Shown here in pieces: positions 17,003 through 25,446 of a stretch of 64,000 bases of DNA. The stretch comes from Paenibacillus baekrokdamisoli. GTDB lineage: Bacteria; Bacillota; Bacilli; Paenibacillales; Paenibacillaceae. The translations under genes were made by a program, and so were the position numbers. The notes under the pieces are model-generated. The model saw nothing but the letters and a program-made list of their open reading frames with translations, did not search any database and had not been told where the DNA came from. Location: NCBI RefSeq assembly GCF_003945345.1, contig NZ_AP019308.1, forward strand, positions 5,818,501-5,882,500. Reading direction: 5' to 3'. How positions within the stretch are numbered: position 1 is the first letter of the stretch; every line of letters begins with the position of its first letter.

Positions 17003-18079
17003 ATGTTGTTGGACCGTTTACAGGCGCTTGCCGATCGATATGATAAACTGAGCGAGCTGTTGTGCGATCCGGATGTGGGAAGCGATCCGAAACGTCTGCG
17101 CGAGTACTCGAAAGAGCAATCTGATTTGCAGGGCGTTTACGCAGCATATACGGAATACAAGCAAGTATTTGAGCAATTGGAAGATGCGAAGGTCATGCAG
17201 GGCGAGAAGCTCGATGACGAAATGCGTGAAATGGTTAAAATGGAAATTGATGAGCTATCGTCCCGATGTGCAGAGCTTGAAGAGCATATCCACTTCCTCT
17301 TGCTTCCGAAGGATCCGAATGACGATAAGAACGTTATCGTGGAGATCCGTGGAGCAGCAGGCGGTGATGAGGCTGCACTTTTCGCATCTGACTTATACCG
17401 GATGTACATGAAGTTTGCGGATTCGCAGGGCTGGCGTGTTGAACTCATGGAAGCCAATGAAAGCGACCTTGGTGGTTTCAAAGAGGTAATCTTTATGGTT
17501 ACAGGTAAAGGTGCCTATAGCAAACTCAAATTCGAGAGCGGTGCGCATCGTGTACAGCGTATTCCAGTAACAGAATCAGGCGGACGTATTCACACATCGA
17601 CATCTACAGTAGCAGTTATGCCTGAAGTTGAAGAAGTCGAGATCGAGATTTCGGATAAAGACATCCGCGTCGATACCTACTGTTCAAGCGGTGCGGGCGG
17701 TCAGTCCGTTAATACGACCAAATCAGCCGTGCGCGTGCTTCATGTACCAACAGGTATCATGGCGCAATGTCAGGATGGTAAATCTCAGAATGAAAACAAA
17801 GCGAAAGCCCTGCAGGTACTCCGCGCACGTATTTCGGATGTTATCCGCCAAGAGGAAGAAGCCAAATACGCCGGCGAACGTAAAAGTAAAGTCGGAACGG
17901 GCGATCGCAGTGAGCGGATTCGGACTTATAACTATCCGCAAAGCCGCGTTACGGATCACCGGATTGGCTTGACCTTGCATAAGCTGGATTCCGTCATGAA
18001 CGGTGATATGGAAGAGATCATTAACGCTCTGACATTGACTGCACAAGCGGAATTGATGGAGCAGGAGAATTTAGCCTAA
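17003..18079 (+). CDS. prfA: peptide chain release factor 1
   Basis: A 358-residue class I release factor that reads UAA and UAG and triggers peptide release. The GGQ motif is in SGAGGQSVNTTKSAVRV, and the domain 2 stop-codon region is RIPVTESGGRIHTST. Length and start (MLLDRLQALADRYDKL) are normal for RF1. prmC, which methylates the GGQ glutamine, follows about 130 bases downstream, the usual bacterial arrangement and the start of the Bacillus-like prfA-prmC-spoIIR-ywl-glyA-upp-atp order. Confidence 0.97.
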   Translation: MLLDRLQALADRYDKLSELLCDPDVGSDPKRLREYSKEQSDLQGVYAAYTEYKQVFEQLEDAKVMQGEKLDDEMREMVKMEIDELSSRCAELEEHIHFLLLPKDPNDDKNVIVEIRGAAGGDEAALFASDLYRMYMKFADSQGWRVELMEANESDLGGFKEVIFMVTGKGAYSKLKFESGAHRVQRIPVTESGGRIHTSTSTVAVMPEVEEVEIEISDKDIRVDTYCSSGAGGQSVNTTKSAVRVLHVPTGIMAQCQDGKSQNENKAKALQVLRARISDVIRQEEEAKYAGERKSKVGTGDRSERIRTYNYPQSRVTDHRIGLTLHKLDSVMNGDMEEIINALTLTAQAELMEQENLA

Positions 18080-18210
18080 CAACGGGTTGCATGGTGATGC
18101 AGTTAAGCCGCATCTTAGCAGCTAAGAGTATAGATAACTAATAAGCACAGTAACCTTCGAATGTGGAGCATGACTTTGCATAAACGAGTTAGAGAGAGGG
18201 GCGCTTGGCA

Positions 18211-19230
18211 ATGACAGGGCGCAGCATGAATAGCACCGGGCGGTTCGGCGACGAGCTGGAAGCTCGGTTGCCATTAACTATTGGGGAAGCCTGCTTGCAG
18301 GCTTCTTTGTTTTTGGAGGCAGAAGGAGTAGGCGAGCCTCGATCGAATGCGGAGCTGCTGCTCATGCATTTGCTCGGGCTTGAGCGAGCGGAGCTGCTGC
18401 GTGATCTGCGCGATCCGTTCCCGCAGGCGGAGCTGGAGTCGTGGAAGCAGCTCATTGCGCGCAAGGCAGCGGGCGAGCCGGTGCAGTATATTATCGGCGA
18501 GCAGTGGTTCTATGGCTTGCCGTATACGGTGACGCCGGCCGTGCTTGTTCCACGGCCGGAGACGGAGCTGCTTGTCGAGGCCGTGTTTGCGGCCGTCGAC
18601 CGGCTGTGGCCGCAAGCGCAAGCAACCGCTGGGAGCGGCGCGGACGGCAGCGTGGGCGCTGGGGTGGGCGGTGATGTGCCGACGGTTGTGGATGTCGGCA
18701 CGGGCAGCGGCGCCATTGGCGTGACGCTTGCTGCGCTGCGTCCGCTCTGGCGCGTATGCGCGTCCGATCTATCGCCGGACGCGCTGGCAGTCGCCCGCTC
18801 GAACGCAGCCCGCCATGGCGCGGCGGCGCGCATGACGTTCGTGCAGGGCGACCTGCTCGGGCCGTTCGCGATGCCGCGGCCCGAACAAGATGCTGCGGCC
18901 GGGCAAATTGCCGGCCTGCGCATCGACGTGCTTGTCTCTAACCCGCCCTATATCCCGGCGGGTGACATCCCAGCCCTACAGCCCGAGGTTCGTGACCATG
19001 AACCTCGGCTTGCGCTCGATGGCGGCGATGACGGGCTCACACCTTATCGCAGAATGATGGAGCAGCTTCCACAGCTCGCTGCTCTGCCTCGTATCGTGGC
19101 CTTCGAGCTTGGCCTCGGTCAAGCGGACGCAGTGGCTGAAATGCTGCGCCAGTATGGCGCATGGAGCGAAGTGAGTATCATACCGGACTATGCCGGAATT
19201 GATCGCCATGTTATCGCCATCCAATCTTAA
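18211..19230 (+). CDS. prmC: release factor glutamine methyltransferase
   Basis: A 340-residue SAM-dependent enzyme that N5-methylates the GGQ glutamine of RF1 and RF2. The N-terminal helical domain is followed by the Rossmann fold with VVDVGTGSGAIGVTLA (SAM loop) and the catalytic VSNPPYIP. A Gly/Ala-rich insertion (AQATAGSGADGSVGAGVG) precedes the SAM loop and is probably a disordered linker. The stretch from about 18400 to 18960 is much more GC-rich than its surroundings. ATG 18211 follows an AGAGAGGGG site; the in-frame TTG at 18205 is less likely. Confidence 0.95.
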   Translation: MTGRSMNSTGRFGDELEARLPLTIGEACLQASLFLEAEGVGEPRSNAELLLMHLLGLERAELLRDLRDPFPQAELESWKQLIARKAAGEPVQYIIGEQWFYGLPYTVTPAVLVPRPETELLVEAVFAAVDRLWPQAQATAGSGADGSVGAGVGGDVPTVVDVGTGSGAIGVTLAALRPLWRVCASDLSPDALAVARSNAARHGAAARMTFVQGDLLGPFAMPRPEQDAAAGQIAGLRIDVLVSNPPYIPAGDIPALQPEVRDHEPRLALDGGDDGLTPYRRMMEQLPQLAALPRIVAFELGLGQADAVAEMLRQYGAWSEVSIIPDYAGIDRHVIAIQS

Positions 19231-19238
19231 CCTATTCT

Positions 19239-19319
19239 AATAGCTCCACAAATTGAGAAAGCGGATCTGTTGTGTACGAGCACAATAGCTCCACAAATTG
19301 AGAAAGCGGATCTGTCGTG
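19239..19319 (+). repeat. two copies of a 45-bp intergenic unit
   Basis: Copies at 19239-19274 and 19284-19319 share 35 of 36 bases (AATAGCTCCACAAATTGAGA, then AAGCGGATCTGT); each is followed by a short tail ending AGCAC, giving a 45-bp period. The second copy also forms the left arm of the following terminator. Confidence 0.85.
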
Positions 19320-19345
19320 CAATAAGCACAATAGATCCGCTTGTT
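19304..19345. terminator. bidirectional terminator between prmC and a convergent lipoprotein gene
   Basis: AAGCGGATCT pairs with AGATCCGCTT across a loop containing GTGC and GCAC, which may extend the stem. It lies between two convergent genes. Confidence 0.7.
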
Positions 19346-19352
19346 TGTGTCT

Positions 19353-19931
19353 TTACATTCTGGCATCGTACCCCACAATTTCATCAGTAGCATCATCAAT
19401 GTATATGCCAATCGGCCCGAGCAGTTCATCTTTCGTGGTTTTGAACACAACCCGAACTACACTCGAATGGGGAAGTTCAAATTTTTTTAGGGGGATGGAC
19501 GTCCAGCTCGACTTGGTCACGAGAGCCATCTCCCAATCCCCAACAATCGTTTTTTGCTCAGCAATTGATAGACTATGCCACGCAATTTTCCGCATTTTAG
19601 ATGCAAGGGGAGAAGTGCCCACTGCTTGAGCAGGATGTTTGATGCTATCTAAGGTCGCCTTTTCATCTAAGGATTTGTAAGCGTAAGTAGCCAAATACTC
19701 CTTATTCGTCTCGATTAAATTCCATAGATTTTCGTTATCGACGGTGATAGTAAACTCTTTTTTCTTCAAGGCATAGGGGTTGGTTGCCTTCACCCAGAGC
19801 TGATCATCGCTTGTACCCTTATCAAGAATGCGAATATAGGAGGTTGTACTTGATTCTTCTGAACCCGTACAGCCTGCAGCAAGCATGAGACAAACAATTG
19901 CAGCGAGTATCAAAACAAGTCTTCTTTTCAC
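19353..19931 (-). CDS. hypothetical lipoprotein
   Basis: A 192-residue protein with a clear lipoprotein signal: positive MKRRL start, hydrophobic stretch, lipobox LAAGC. The mature part is soluble and would sit outside the membrane. I do not recognise a family. It contains NENLWNLIETNKEYLATYAY and ends IYIDDATDEIVGYDARM. The GTG start is 8 bases after TGGAGG. It is transcribed against prmC and spoIIR, so it interrupts the otherwise conserved block. Confidence 0.85.
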   Translation of the reverse strand: MKRRLVLILAAIVCLMLAAGCTGSEESSTTSYIRILDKGTSDDQLWVKATNPYALKKKEFTITVDNENLWNLIETNKEYLATYAYKSLDEKATLDSIKHPAQAVGTSPLASKMRKIAWHSLSIAEQKTIVGDWEMALVTKSSWTSIPLKKFELPHSSVVRVVFKTTKDELLGPIGIYIDDATDEIVGYDARM

Positions 19932-20149
19932 TTATACGCCTCCAGTTGAAGAGATTTCCTTATTTATCTATAACGCATAACAGCGGGATTTGTTGCTTAA
20001 ACTCCCTATCAGAATGGATTTAAAGTTAAAGAGACATTTTTTATAGAATACTAGGTTTATAGAAACAACTTCGCGGACATAATGGGGGTATAGTCGTTCC
20101 GGAACGCAAGCCGCTGCACCGACGGGTGCCATAAAAGGAGCTTGCCCTT

Positions 20150-20938
20150 ATGATTCGCACTTATTCCCGTTTTCCATATCGTACTTCTTATACTTACTTG
20201 TTCTTCGCAATTGTTATGCTCGTTATGTGCTGGGAAGGCCAACGCGCCGATGCGGCTATTGCTAGTAGTGATATTCCGAAAGATTCTATTCGCCTACGTA
20301 TTCTTGCTAATTCCGACAGTGCCTCCGATCAAGCGGTTAAGCGTTATGTGCGTGATGCAGTTGTGGCTGAGATCAATACATGGGTAACAGGCCCGCAAAC
20401 GATCGATCAAGCTCGTCAAACAATTCGTGCCCATATGAGTGACATTGAACATGTGATCGGAACGAAGCTAAGCTCCCGGGGGTTCACTTATGGATTCAAG
20501 GCAGAGCTAAGTGTAGTCCCATTTCCGACTAAAATATATGGCAATAAAGTGTATCCAGCTGGCAACTATGAGGCGCTTCGCATTACCCTTGGTCAAGGAG
20601 CAGGTCAGAATTGGTGGTGCGTGCTGTTCCCACCCCTTTGCTTCGTGGACGCAGTAAGCGGTGAAGCTTCCGCTGCAAGCAGCAGCAACAACGGCAACCA
20701 AGCCTCAAATTCCAACAGCTCCAATACAACCAAATCGGCAACAGTGTCGAAGGCGAGCTCAGGCAAGCAAGCACAAGTCAAAGCTAACGCAAACGCAAAA
20801 GTAAACACGAATGCAAACGTACAAACCAAGAACGTAAAAGCTTCCTCTACTGAAGAACGAGAATCACCTGAAGTTAAATTCTTTTTATGGGAACTGATTA
20901 AAGCCATTATCAATTTCTTCAAAAACTTATTTAGTTAA
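20150..20938 (+). CDS. spoIIR: stage II sporulation protein R
   Basis: A 262-residue signalling protein made in the forespore and secreted into the intermembrane space, where it activates SpoIIGA to cleave pro-sigma-E in the mother cell. An N-terminal hydrophobic segment serves for export. The conserved core is visible as SIRLRILANSDSASDQAVKR, VVPFPTKIYGNKVYPAGNYE and NWWCVLFPPLCFVD. After the core is a low-complexity Asn/Ala/Lys/Ser linker (about 165-220) and an amphipathic C-terminus rich in Phe and Ile. AAAAGGAG precedes the ATG. A weak sigma-F-like element (GGACATAAT near 20075) may be its promoter. Confidence 0.95.
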   Translation: MIRTYSRFPYRTSYTYLFFAIVMLVMCWEGQRADAAIASSDIPKDSIRLRILANSDSASDQAVKRYVRDAVVAEINTWVTGPQTIDQARQTIRAHMSDIEHVIGTKLSSRGFTYGFKAELSVVPFPTKIYGNKVYPAGNYEALRITLGQGAGQNWWCVLFPPLCFVDAVSGEASAASSSNNGNQASNSNSSNTTKSATVSKASSGKQAQVKANANAKVNTNANVQTKNVKASSTEERESPEVKFFLWELIKAIINFFKNLFS

Positions 20939-20969
20939 TATACCGGCTTAATAGCCGTTAAACGTATAA

Positions 20970-21010
20970 AAGGGCATATCCTCTTGTTGAAGGATATGCC
21001 CTTACCTTTT
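20970..21010. terminator. bidirectional terminator between spoIIR and the convergent exporter gene
   Basis: AAGGGCATATCC and GGATATGCCCTT form a 12-bp perfect stem with a 9-base loop, followed by a short T run. Confidence 0.88.
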
Positions 21011-21031
21011 TGTTAGTGGAAGGCATGTTTT

Positions 21032-21055
21032 CGTACTTATCGTACTTATCGTACC
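21032..21055. repeat. short 9-bp tandem repeat
   Basis: CGTACTTAT occurs twice plus a partial third copy, just after the exporter stop on the minus strand. Confidence 0.7.
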
Positions 21056-21071
21056 TCTTTATGAAAAAGCG

Positions 21072-22523
21072 TTACGCAGCGCTTCTCTTCGGTTCCTCCG
21101 ATTGGCGTCTCTTCGGAATGAACAAACAAATCGGCAGCGCGACGACGACAATTAGCATAGCGATAAAGTAGACATCATTGACACTCATCGTAAAGGACAT
21201 CATTTTGATATACGTTTGATTCGTGGCTCCGTGTTTGACTAAGCTGGCTGCATGCTTTGTGGTCTCGGAGGTGAGAAGCGAGCTGAAGATCGCTATGGCA
21301 AATGATCCGAACACATTACGTGTCCAATTTGTAATGGAGGAAGCGTGCCCGCTTAACTGCTTTGGAATTTGCTCCATACTTGCGGTACTGGCTGGCATCA
21401 TGGAGAAAGCAATGCCTAAGTTACGTACGATCATCCAGAATACGATATAGCCATGCGGAACATCGACACTTAACCAGCTGAGCGGAAGCGTGCCGGCAGC
21501 CATTAGCGTAATGCCGATAAAGAGTAGGACGCGCGGCCCTGTTCTGCTGTACATTTTGCCTACAAATGGCGTAAGAAAGGCCATAGCAAGTGAAGCTGGC
21601 AGTAGAATAAGCCCGGTATCCAGTGGTGTTACGCGCTGAATATTTTGCAGGAAGATAGGTGTGAGGAATGTCCCTGAATAAAGACTGATCGTAATAATGC
21701 AAATTACGATAAGGGAGGTCGTATACCGACCGTTCTTGAGAACGCGTAAATTCAGAAGCGGCGATTCTGCCGTTAGCTCTCTCCATATAAAGAGCAGCAG
21801 GAAGAGGATGCCAATGCTGAATAAAGATAGAGCTTTACCAGATAACCAGCCCCAAGAATGACCTTGAGACAAAGCGACCAGCAGGGAAGAGCTGCTCACG
21901 ATGACGGTAATGAACCCGATAAGATCGAATGATTTTGGTACGTTCAAGCGGTAATAAGGGATGAACGGAAAAATTAGCAGAACACCGATTATGCCGATAG
22001 GTACATTCATCCAGAACAGCCAATGCCAGCTGAAATTATCCAGCAGCCAGCCGCTAAAGGTTGGTCCAATTGCTGGAGCAAGCATGGAGGAAACGGACCA
22101 GAAGCTGAGGGCAAGCGGCTGCTTCTCACGCGGAATAACTTGGAATATGATGGACATTGTTGCGGGCATAATGAGTCCGCTGAAAGCTCCCTGCATGATA
22201 CGAAAGGTAATGAGAGACGTTGTGTCCCATGACAATCCGCATAGAATGGAAGCGACGGTGAAGCCTGAAAGTGCGAAGATGTACAGCCGTTTAAAGCTAA
22301 ACCTTTCGCCAAAATAACCCGTTACCGGTGCAAAGGTTCCCATCGCCAGCATAAAGCCGGTAAGCGTCCATTGAATCGTCGACAGACTGGCATGGAAATC
22401 CTCGGAAAGTACTGGCAGCGCAATATTAATGGTACTCACGCTTAACGTGGAGATAAAGCTGCCGAAGAAAATAGCAATCATTATCGGTACAAAACGAACC
22501 TCATTCTTTTGATTTTGCTGCAT
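21072..22523 (-). CDS. DHA2-family MFS drug exporter (EmrB/QacA type), copy 1
   Basis: A 483-residue membrane transporter with about 14 predicted helices. Motifs of the DHA2 family are present: QWTLTGFMLAMGTFAPVTGY, GERFSFKRLYIFAL (motif A-like) and GWLLDNFSWHWLFWMNVPIG (motif C-like region). It is expected to export drugs or small metabolites by proton antiport. ATG 22523 follows TCTGGAGG; further in-frame upstream codons lack a site. It converges on spoIIR. A closely related paralogue lies at 29312-30769 in the opposite orientation. A perfect AT-rich palindrome upstream suggests local control. Confidence 0.92.
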   Translation of the reverse strand: MQQNQKNEVRFVPIMIAIFFGSFISTLSVSTINIALPVLSEDFHASLSTIQWTLTGFMLAMGTFAPVTGYFGERFSFKRLYIFALSGFTVASILCGLSWDTTSLITFRIMQGAFSGLIMPATMSIIFQVIPREKQPLALSFWSVSSMLAPAIGPTFSGWLLDNFSWHWLFWMNVPIGIIGVLLIFPFIPYYRLNVPKSFDLIGFITVIVSSSSLLVALSQGHSWGWLSGKALSLFSIGILFLLLFIWRELTAESPLLNLRVLKNGRYTTSLIVICIITISLYSGTFLTPIFLQNIQRVTPLDTGLILLPASLAMAFLTPFVGKMYSRTGPRVLLFIGITLMAAGTLPLSWLSVDVPHGYIVFWMIVRNLGIAFSMMPASTASMEQIPKQLSGHASSITNWTRNVFGSFAIAIFSSLLTSETTKHAASLVKHGATNQTYIKMMSFTMSVNDVYFIAMLIVVVALPICLFIPKRRQSEEPKRSAA

Positions 22524-22560
22524 AACATAGGCCTCCAGATCATCTATCTCGACAAAATAT

Positions 22561-22578
22561 ATATATAAATTTATATAT
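22561..22578. promoter_or_regulatory. 18-bp perfect AT palindrome upstream of exporter copy 1
   Basis: ATATATAAA then TTTATATAT, centred about 46 bases before the exporter start. The position and symmetry fit an operator for a dimeric repressor such as a MarR, PadR or TetR protein, but simple AT-richness could also produce it. Confidence 0.4.
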
Positions 22579-22769
22579 GAATAACCAAGAGAAAGCATAA
22601 CTTAGTCTTCCCGATGAAGTCAAAGCTAATGTGTGAGTATGCCATGCGGATGGAAGGGAGTTAAACGCATACATGTACTCGTTGCTTCGAATATCGCTCT
22701 TTTCGGGGAGATTTTCCAAAGAGCTATTGTTGAAATGTTCGGCGGTGTTTTGCAGCTTGTCGGCTGTGG

Positions 22770-22775
22770 TATAAT
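22770..22775 (+). promoter_or_regulatory. -10 element upstream of sua5
   Basis: Perfect TATAAT about 46 bases before the start; no convincing -35 at standard spacing (TTTTGC at 22748 with 16 bases is the best). Confidence 0.4.
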
Positions 22776-22821
22776 AAGGGCAATTAAGGCGAAACGCCAT
22801 GGATAGGAATTGAAGCTTTAC

Positions 22822-23952
22822 ATGAGTAAAACAATCGTATGGCAAGTTAATGCAAGCATGTTGGATATAAATAAGCTAGAGCAAGCGGCGCAGCTGCTGC
22901 GAGAAGGCGGGACGGTTGCTTTCCCGACTGAAACGGTCTACGGATTAGGAGCGGATGCACGCAGCACGACAGCGGTCGAACGTATCTTTATGGCAAAAGG
23001 AAGACCCGCGGATAATCCGCTTATTGTGCATATCGCAGATCTTTCGCAGTTGGATGAACTAGCGCTTCCTTATGGGCCGTTGGCCAAGCGGTTAATGGAT
23101 CGTTTTTGGCCAGGACCTTTGACGATTGTGCTTCCGGTTAGTCCAGGTGCAGTCTCGCCCCGTGTTACGGCAGGTCTTGATACCGTAGCGGTGCGAATGC
23201 CTGCGCATCCTGTTGCACTTGCTCTTATTGCTGCAGCAGGCTGCCCTGTCGCAGCGCCTAGTGCAAACCGATCGGGTCGGCCAAGTCCGACTCAAGCAAG
23301 TCACGTCCTTGCAGATCTTGACAATCGTATTGATGGGATTGTCGATGGGGGAGATGCAGGCGTGGGCCTCGAATCTACTGTCGTGGAGATTGATGGGGAA
23401 ATCGTGCGTATACTGCGACCTGGCGGCATCACGGCAGAAGCGCTGCGAGAGGTTGCGGCCTATCTTGAATACGATAGTGTCGCTGCACCGGGCAATGACG
23501 ATTTTAGCGAAGCTGACGGAGCCTTGCTGATTGCGGAGTCTGAGAAGGAATCTGAGAAGGATTCCAAGGCGGCAGCATCAGCACCGCGCTCGCCAGGCAT
23601 GAAATATGCGCATTACGCCCCACAGGGGCTCATGCAGCTCGTTAAGGGCCAAGCCCCCGCAGTCTCCGCCTATATCCAAGCGGAGGTCCACGCGGCCCGA
23701 GCGCGCGGCGAGCTGACAGGCGTGCTCGCCTTTGCTGAGCAGGCAGCGACCTATGACGCGGACCATGTCCTAGTCGTCGGAAGTCTCGCGCAGCTTGAGA
23801 CAGCTGCGCATGGATTATATGCTGCGCTTCGTGCCTTCGATGATCTCGGGGTGCAGCGTATCTGGGCGGAAGCGTGTCCTGAGGAAGGGATCGGACACGC
23901 ACTCATGAACCGGCTCGTTAAAGCTGCCGGTCATCGAATCATTAAAGCCTAA
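22822..23952 (+). CDS. ywlC: L-threonylcarbamoyladenylate synthase (Sua5/YwlC)
   Basis: A 376-residue enzyme making threonylcarbamoyl-AMP from threonine, bicarbonate and ATP, the first step of the t6A37 tRNA modification. The YrdC domain has GGTVAFPTETVYGLGADA, KGRPADNPLIVHI, PGPLTIVL and CPVAAPSANRSGRPSPT. The C-terminal Sua5 domain after about 240 includes SPGMKYAHYAP; the linker between them is Glu/Lys/Ala-rich. The start is uncertain: ATG 22822 fits the protein, but the AGGAA at 22805 is rather far; TTG 22810 is an alternative. Confidence 0.93.
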   Translation: MSKTIVWQVNASMLDINKLEQAAQLLREGGTVAFPTETVYGLGADARSTTAVERIFMAKGRPADNPLIVHIADLSQLDELALPYGPLAKRLMDRFWPGPLTIVLPVSPGAVSPRVTAGLDTVAVRMPAHPVALALIAAAGCPVAAPSANRSGRPSPTQASHVLADLDNRIDGIVDGGDAGVGLESTVVEIDGEIVRILRPGGITAEALREVAAYLEYDSVAAPGNDDFSEADGALLIAESEKESEKDSKAAASAPRSPGMKYAHYAPQGLMQLVKGQAPAVSAYIQAEVHAARARGELTGVLAFAEQAATYDADHVLVVGSLAQLETAAHGLYAALRAFDDLGVQRIWAEACPEEGIGHALMNRLVKAAGHRIIKA

Positions 23953-23982
23953 AGCCTAATAGCCCTCGGTCATGTTTCCAGT

Positions 23983-24018
23983 CTTGTCCGCATATGCTTG
24001 GAGAAGAATGCGGACAAG
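23983..24018 (+). promoter_or_regulatory. hairpin abutting the mntP ribosome site
   Basis: CTTGTCCGCAT and ATGCGGACAAG form a perfect 11-bp stem with a 14-base loop. The 3' arm shares its last AAG with the AAGGGGGT ribosome site of mntP, so the structure could limit translation or act as a weak terminator. It does not resemble the yybP-ykoY manganese riboswitch. Confidence 0.55.
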
Positions 24019-24031
24019 GGGGTAACTATGG

Positions 24032-24598
24032 ATGACTATGGTAGCGTCGGGTATGCATACCGGACAATGGATTACACTCCTCATACTGGCATTTGCTCTG
24101 GGGATGGATGCCTTTTCTCTGGGTATCGGCATTGGGCTGAAGGGCATTAGGCTTCGCGACATCATAAAACTAAGCGCGATTATTTCGCTTTTTCACATAA
24201 TTATGCCCCTGATGGGTATGTTCACCGGCCAATATGTCAGCTCGCTTCTAGGTAATGTTGCCACAAGTGCTGCGGGTGTACTTTTACTGCTGCTTGGTGG
24301 ACATATGATTTATAGTTCCTTACGTGGCGACTCTGCAGGATCATTTGATCACCGTACGGCCTGGGGCATGCTGCTGTTCGCACTCAGTGTTAGTATCGAT
24401 TCTTTTTCTGTCGGTATTTCTCTGGGCATGTTTGCCGCAGACATCTTATTATCGGTGCTCTTATTTGGGGTGTTTGGCGGTGTTATGTCCATACTTGGAC
24501 TTCTGCTTGGTAGGCGAGTCAGCTCAAGCCTTGGCGAATATGGGGAGGCATGTGGCGGTGTGATCTTATTTACCTTCGGCATGCTTTTCCTTATATAA
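24032..24598 (+). CDS. mntP: MntP/YtaF-family manganese efflux pump
   Basis: A 188-residue, six-helix membrane protein. Duplicated acidic helices are visible as FALGMDAFSLGIGIGLKGI near residue 20 and FALSVSIDSFSVGISLGM near 115, the hallmark of MntP transporters, with Asp residues that bind the cation. Its place between sua5 and ywlE matches ywlD/mntP in Bacillus. The start at ATG 24032 is 8 bases after AAGGGGGT; a nearby ATG at 24028 is out of frame. It probably exports Mn2+. A hairpin directly upstream may regulate it. Confidence 0.88.
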   Translation: MTMVASGMHTGQWITLLILAFALGMDAFSLGIGIGLKGIRLRDIIKLSAIISLFHIIMPLMGMFTGQYVSSLLGNVATSAAGVLLLLLGGHMIYSSLRGDSAGSFDHRTAWGMLLFALSVSIDSFSVGISLGMFAADILLSVLLFGVFGGVMSILGLLLGRRVSSSLGEYGEACGGVILFTFGMLFLI

Positions 24599-24637
24599 AG
24601 GGAACCAATAATAACACGCATAAAGGAGTGATAATCT

Positions 24638-25213
24638 TTGAAACGCATTTTGTTCGTATGCACGGGTAACACCTGTCGATCCCCTATGGCTGAAGCGATG
24701 CTTCGCGAGATGGCTGGTAGACAGGGAATACACCTCGATGTGCGTTCAGCGGGTGTTTCTACCGTTGATGGGCTGCCTATTTCTAGTCATGCTCAGGATG
24801 TACTTAAAGGACGCAAGGTCCCTCATGCGGGTAATTCAACGGCGCTGGATGGCGGTTCCCTCGTATGGGCCGACCTGGTGCTGACAATGACGACAAGTCA
24901 CAAACGTCAGCTGCTGCAAAGATTTCCCCACGCTGTAGACAAAACGTATACACTGCAAGAATTTGTGAACAGCGATGCGCAGGTTGTAGCGGATATCAAG
25001 GAACTCGAGGCTCTTTACTCCGAGTGGCAAATGAAACAGATTCTTGGCCAGCAGCTGTCTGAAGACGAACGAGCCCGATTGCTTCAATTAGAGCAGCGAA
25101 TACCAAGCTTCGATATCGCCGATCCATTCGGAGGTCCGATGCATGTATATGAGCAAAGTGCTGCGGAAATTGAGCAAGCGCTGGTCAAGCTGATTGAGAG
25201 ACTGAAACGATGA
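24638..25213 (+). CDS. ywlE: protein arginine phosphatase YwlE (low-MW PTP fold)
   Basis: A 191-residue phosphatase. The P-loop CTGNTCRSPMAEAML has Cys8 as nucleophile and Thr12 where B. subtilis YwlE has Thr11, the residue that selects phospho-arginine over phospho-tyrosine. The general acid Asp is in DIADPFGG. It likely reverses McsB arginine phosphorylation that marks proteins for ClpCP. It is about 40 residues longer than usual YwlE: a charged helical insertion (around 110-155) sits before the DP loop. It uses a TTG start with AAGGAGTGAT. Confidence 0.9.
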   Translation: MKRILFVCTGNTCRSPMAEAMLREMAGRQGIHLDVRSAGVSTVDGLPISSHAQDVLKGRKVPHAGNSTALDGGSLVWADLVLTMTTSHKRQLLQRFPHAVDKTYTLQEFVNSDAQVVADIKELEALYSEWQMKQILGQQLSEDERARLLQLEQRIPSFDIADPFGGPMHVYEQSAAEIEQALVKLIERLKR

Positions 25214-25327
25214 GCATTTCCCGGATGAATGCTGCGCTCACAATCTTCGTCGATGAATGCTGCACTCCCAGTGGTCGCGCAAACCAATCATCGTACGCAA
25301 ACCAATCATCCTTGGATGAATGCTCTG
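25214..25327 (+). other. intergenic DNA with short direct repeats
   Basis: GATGAATGCT occurs three times and CGCAAACCAATCATC twice. No convincing gene; this precedes the riboswitch promoter. Confidence 0.5.
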
Positions 25328-25356
25328 TTGATTTAACCCCCATTTTCCCTTATAAT
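25328..25356 (+). promoter_or_regulatory. sigma-A promoter of the ZTP-riboswitch operon
   Basis: TTGATT (25328-25333), 17 bases, TATAAT (25351-25356). The expected transcript begins about 10 bases before the riboswitch P1 stem. Confidence 0.75.
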
Positions 25357-25372
25357 AAAACCAACAAGATGG

Positions 25373-25446
25373 TTTCCGATGTAACTGGCGACGAAAGTGG
25401 ATCAAACCACGGTGGAGCATCGGATCATACGGCCGGTCGCCTGGGC
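25373..25446 (+). promoter_or_regulatory. ZTP (pfl) riboswitch aptamer
   Basis: The conserved architecture is readable. P1 is TCCGAT (25375-25380) with ATCGGA (25419-25424). Between them are the junction GTAACTGGCGA, hairpin P2 GTGG/CCAC (25397-25410), and GGTGGAGC. The 3' part ends in TCGCCTGGGCA (25436-25446), the class signature. A pseudoknot is possible between GGCGA (25387-25391) and TCGCC (25437-25441). ZTP/ZMP signals low 10-formyl-tetrahydrofolate and turns on one-carbon genes, including glyA. An intrinsic terminator follows at once, fitting an ON switch by antitermination for rpiB-ywlG-glyA. Confidence 0.85.

Noticed and set aside
18510..18923. Minus-strand frame opposite prmC
   Set aside because: Lies wholly inside prmC and follows from local GC-richness.
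18400..18960. Horizontal transfer suggested by GC-rich prmC segment
   Set aside because: The gene is core and syntenic; similar GC islands occur in parts of other genes, so local composition drift is more likely.
19270..19629. 119-residue plus-strand frame opposite the lipoprotein gene
   Set aside because: The minus-strand frame has a lipobox and ribosome site; this one has neither and starts in the repeat.
22540..22845. 101-residue minus-strand frame upstream of exporter copy 1
   Set aside because: Overlaps the AT palindrome and sua5 promoter region; no ribosome site or domain.
23983..24018. yybP-ykoY manganese riboswitch before mntP
   Set aside because: Only one short hairpin is present; the conserved two-helix Mn aptamer sequences are not seen.
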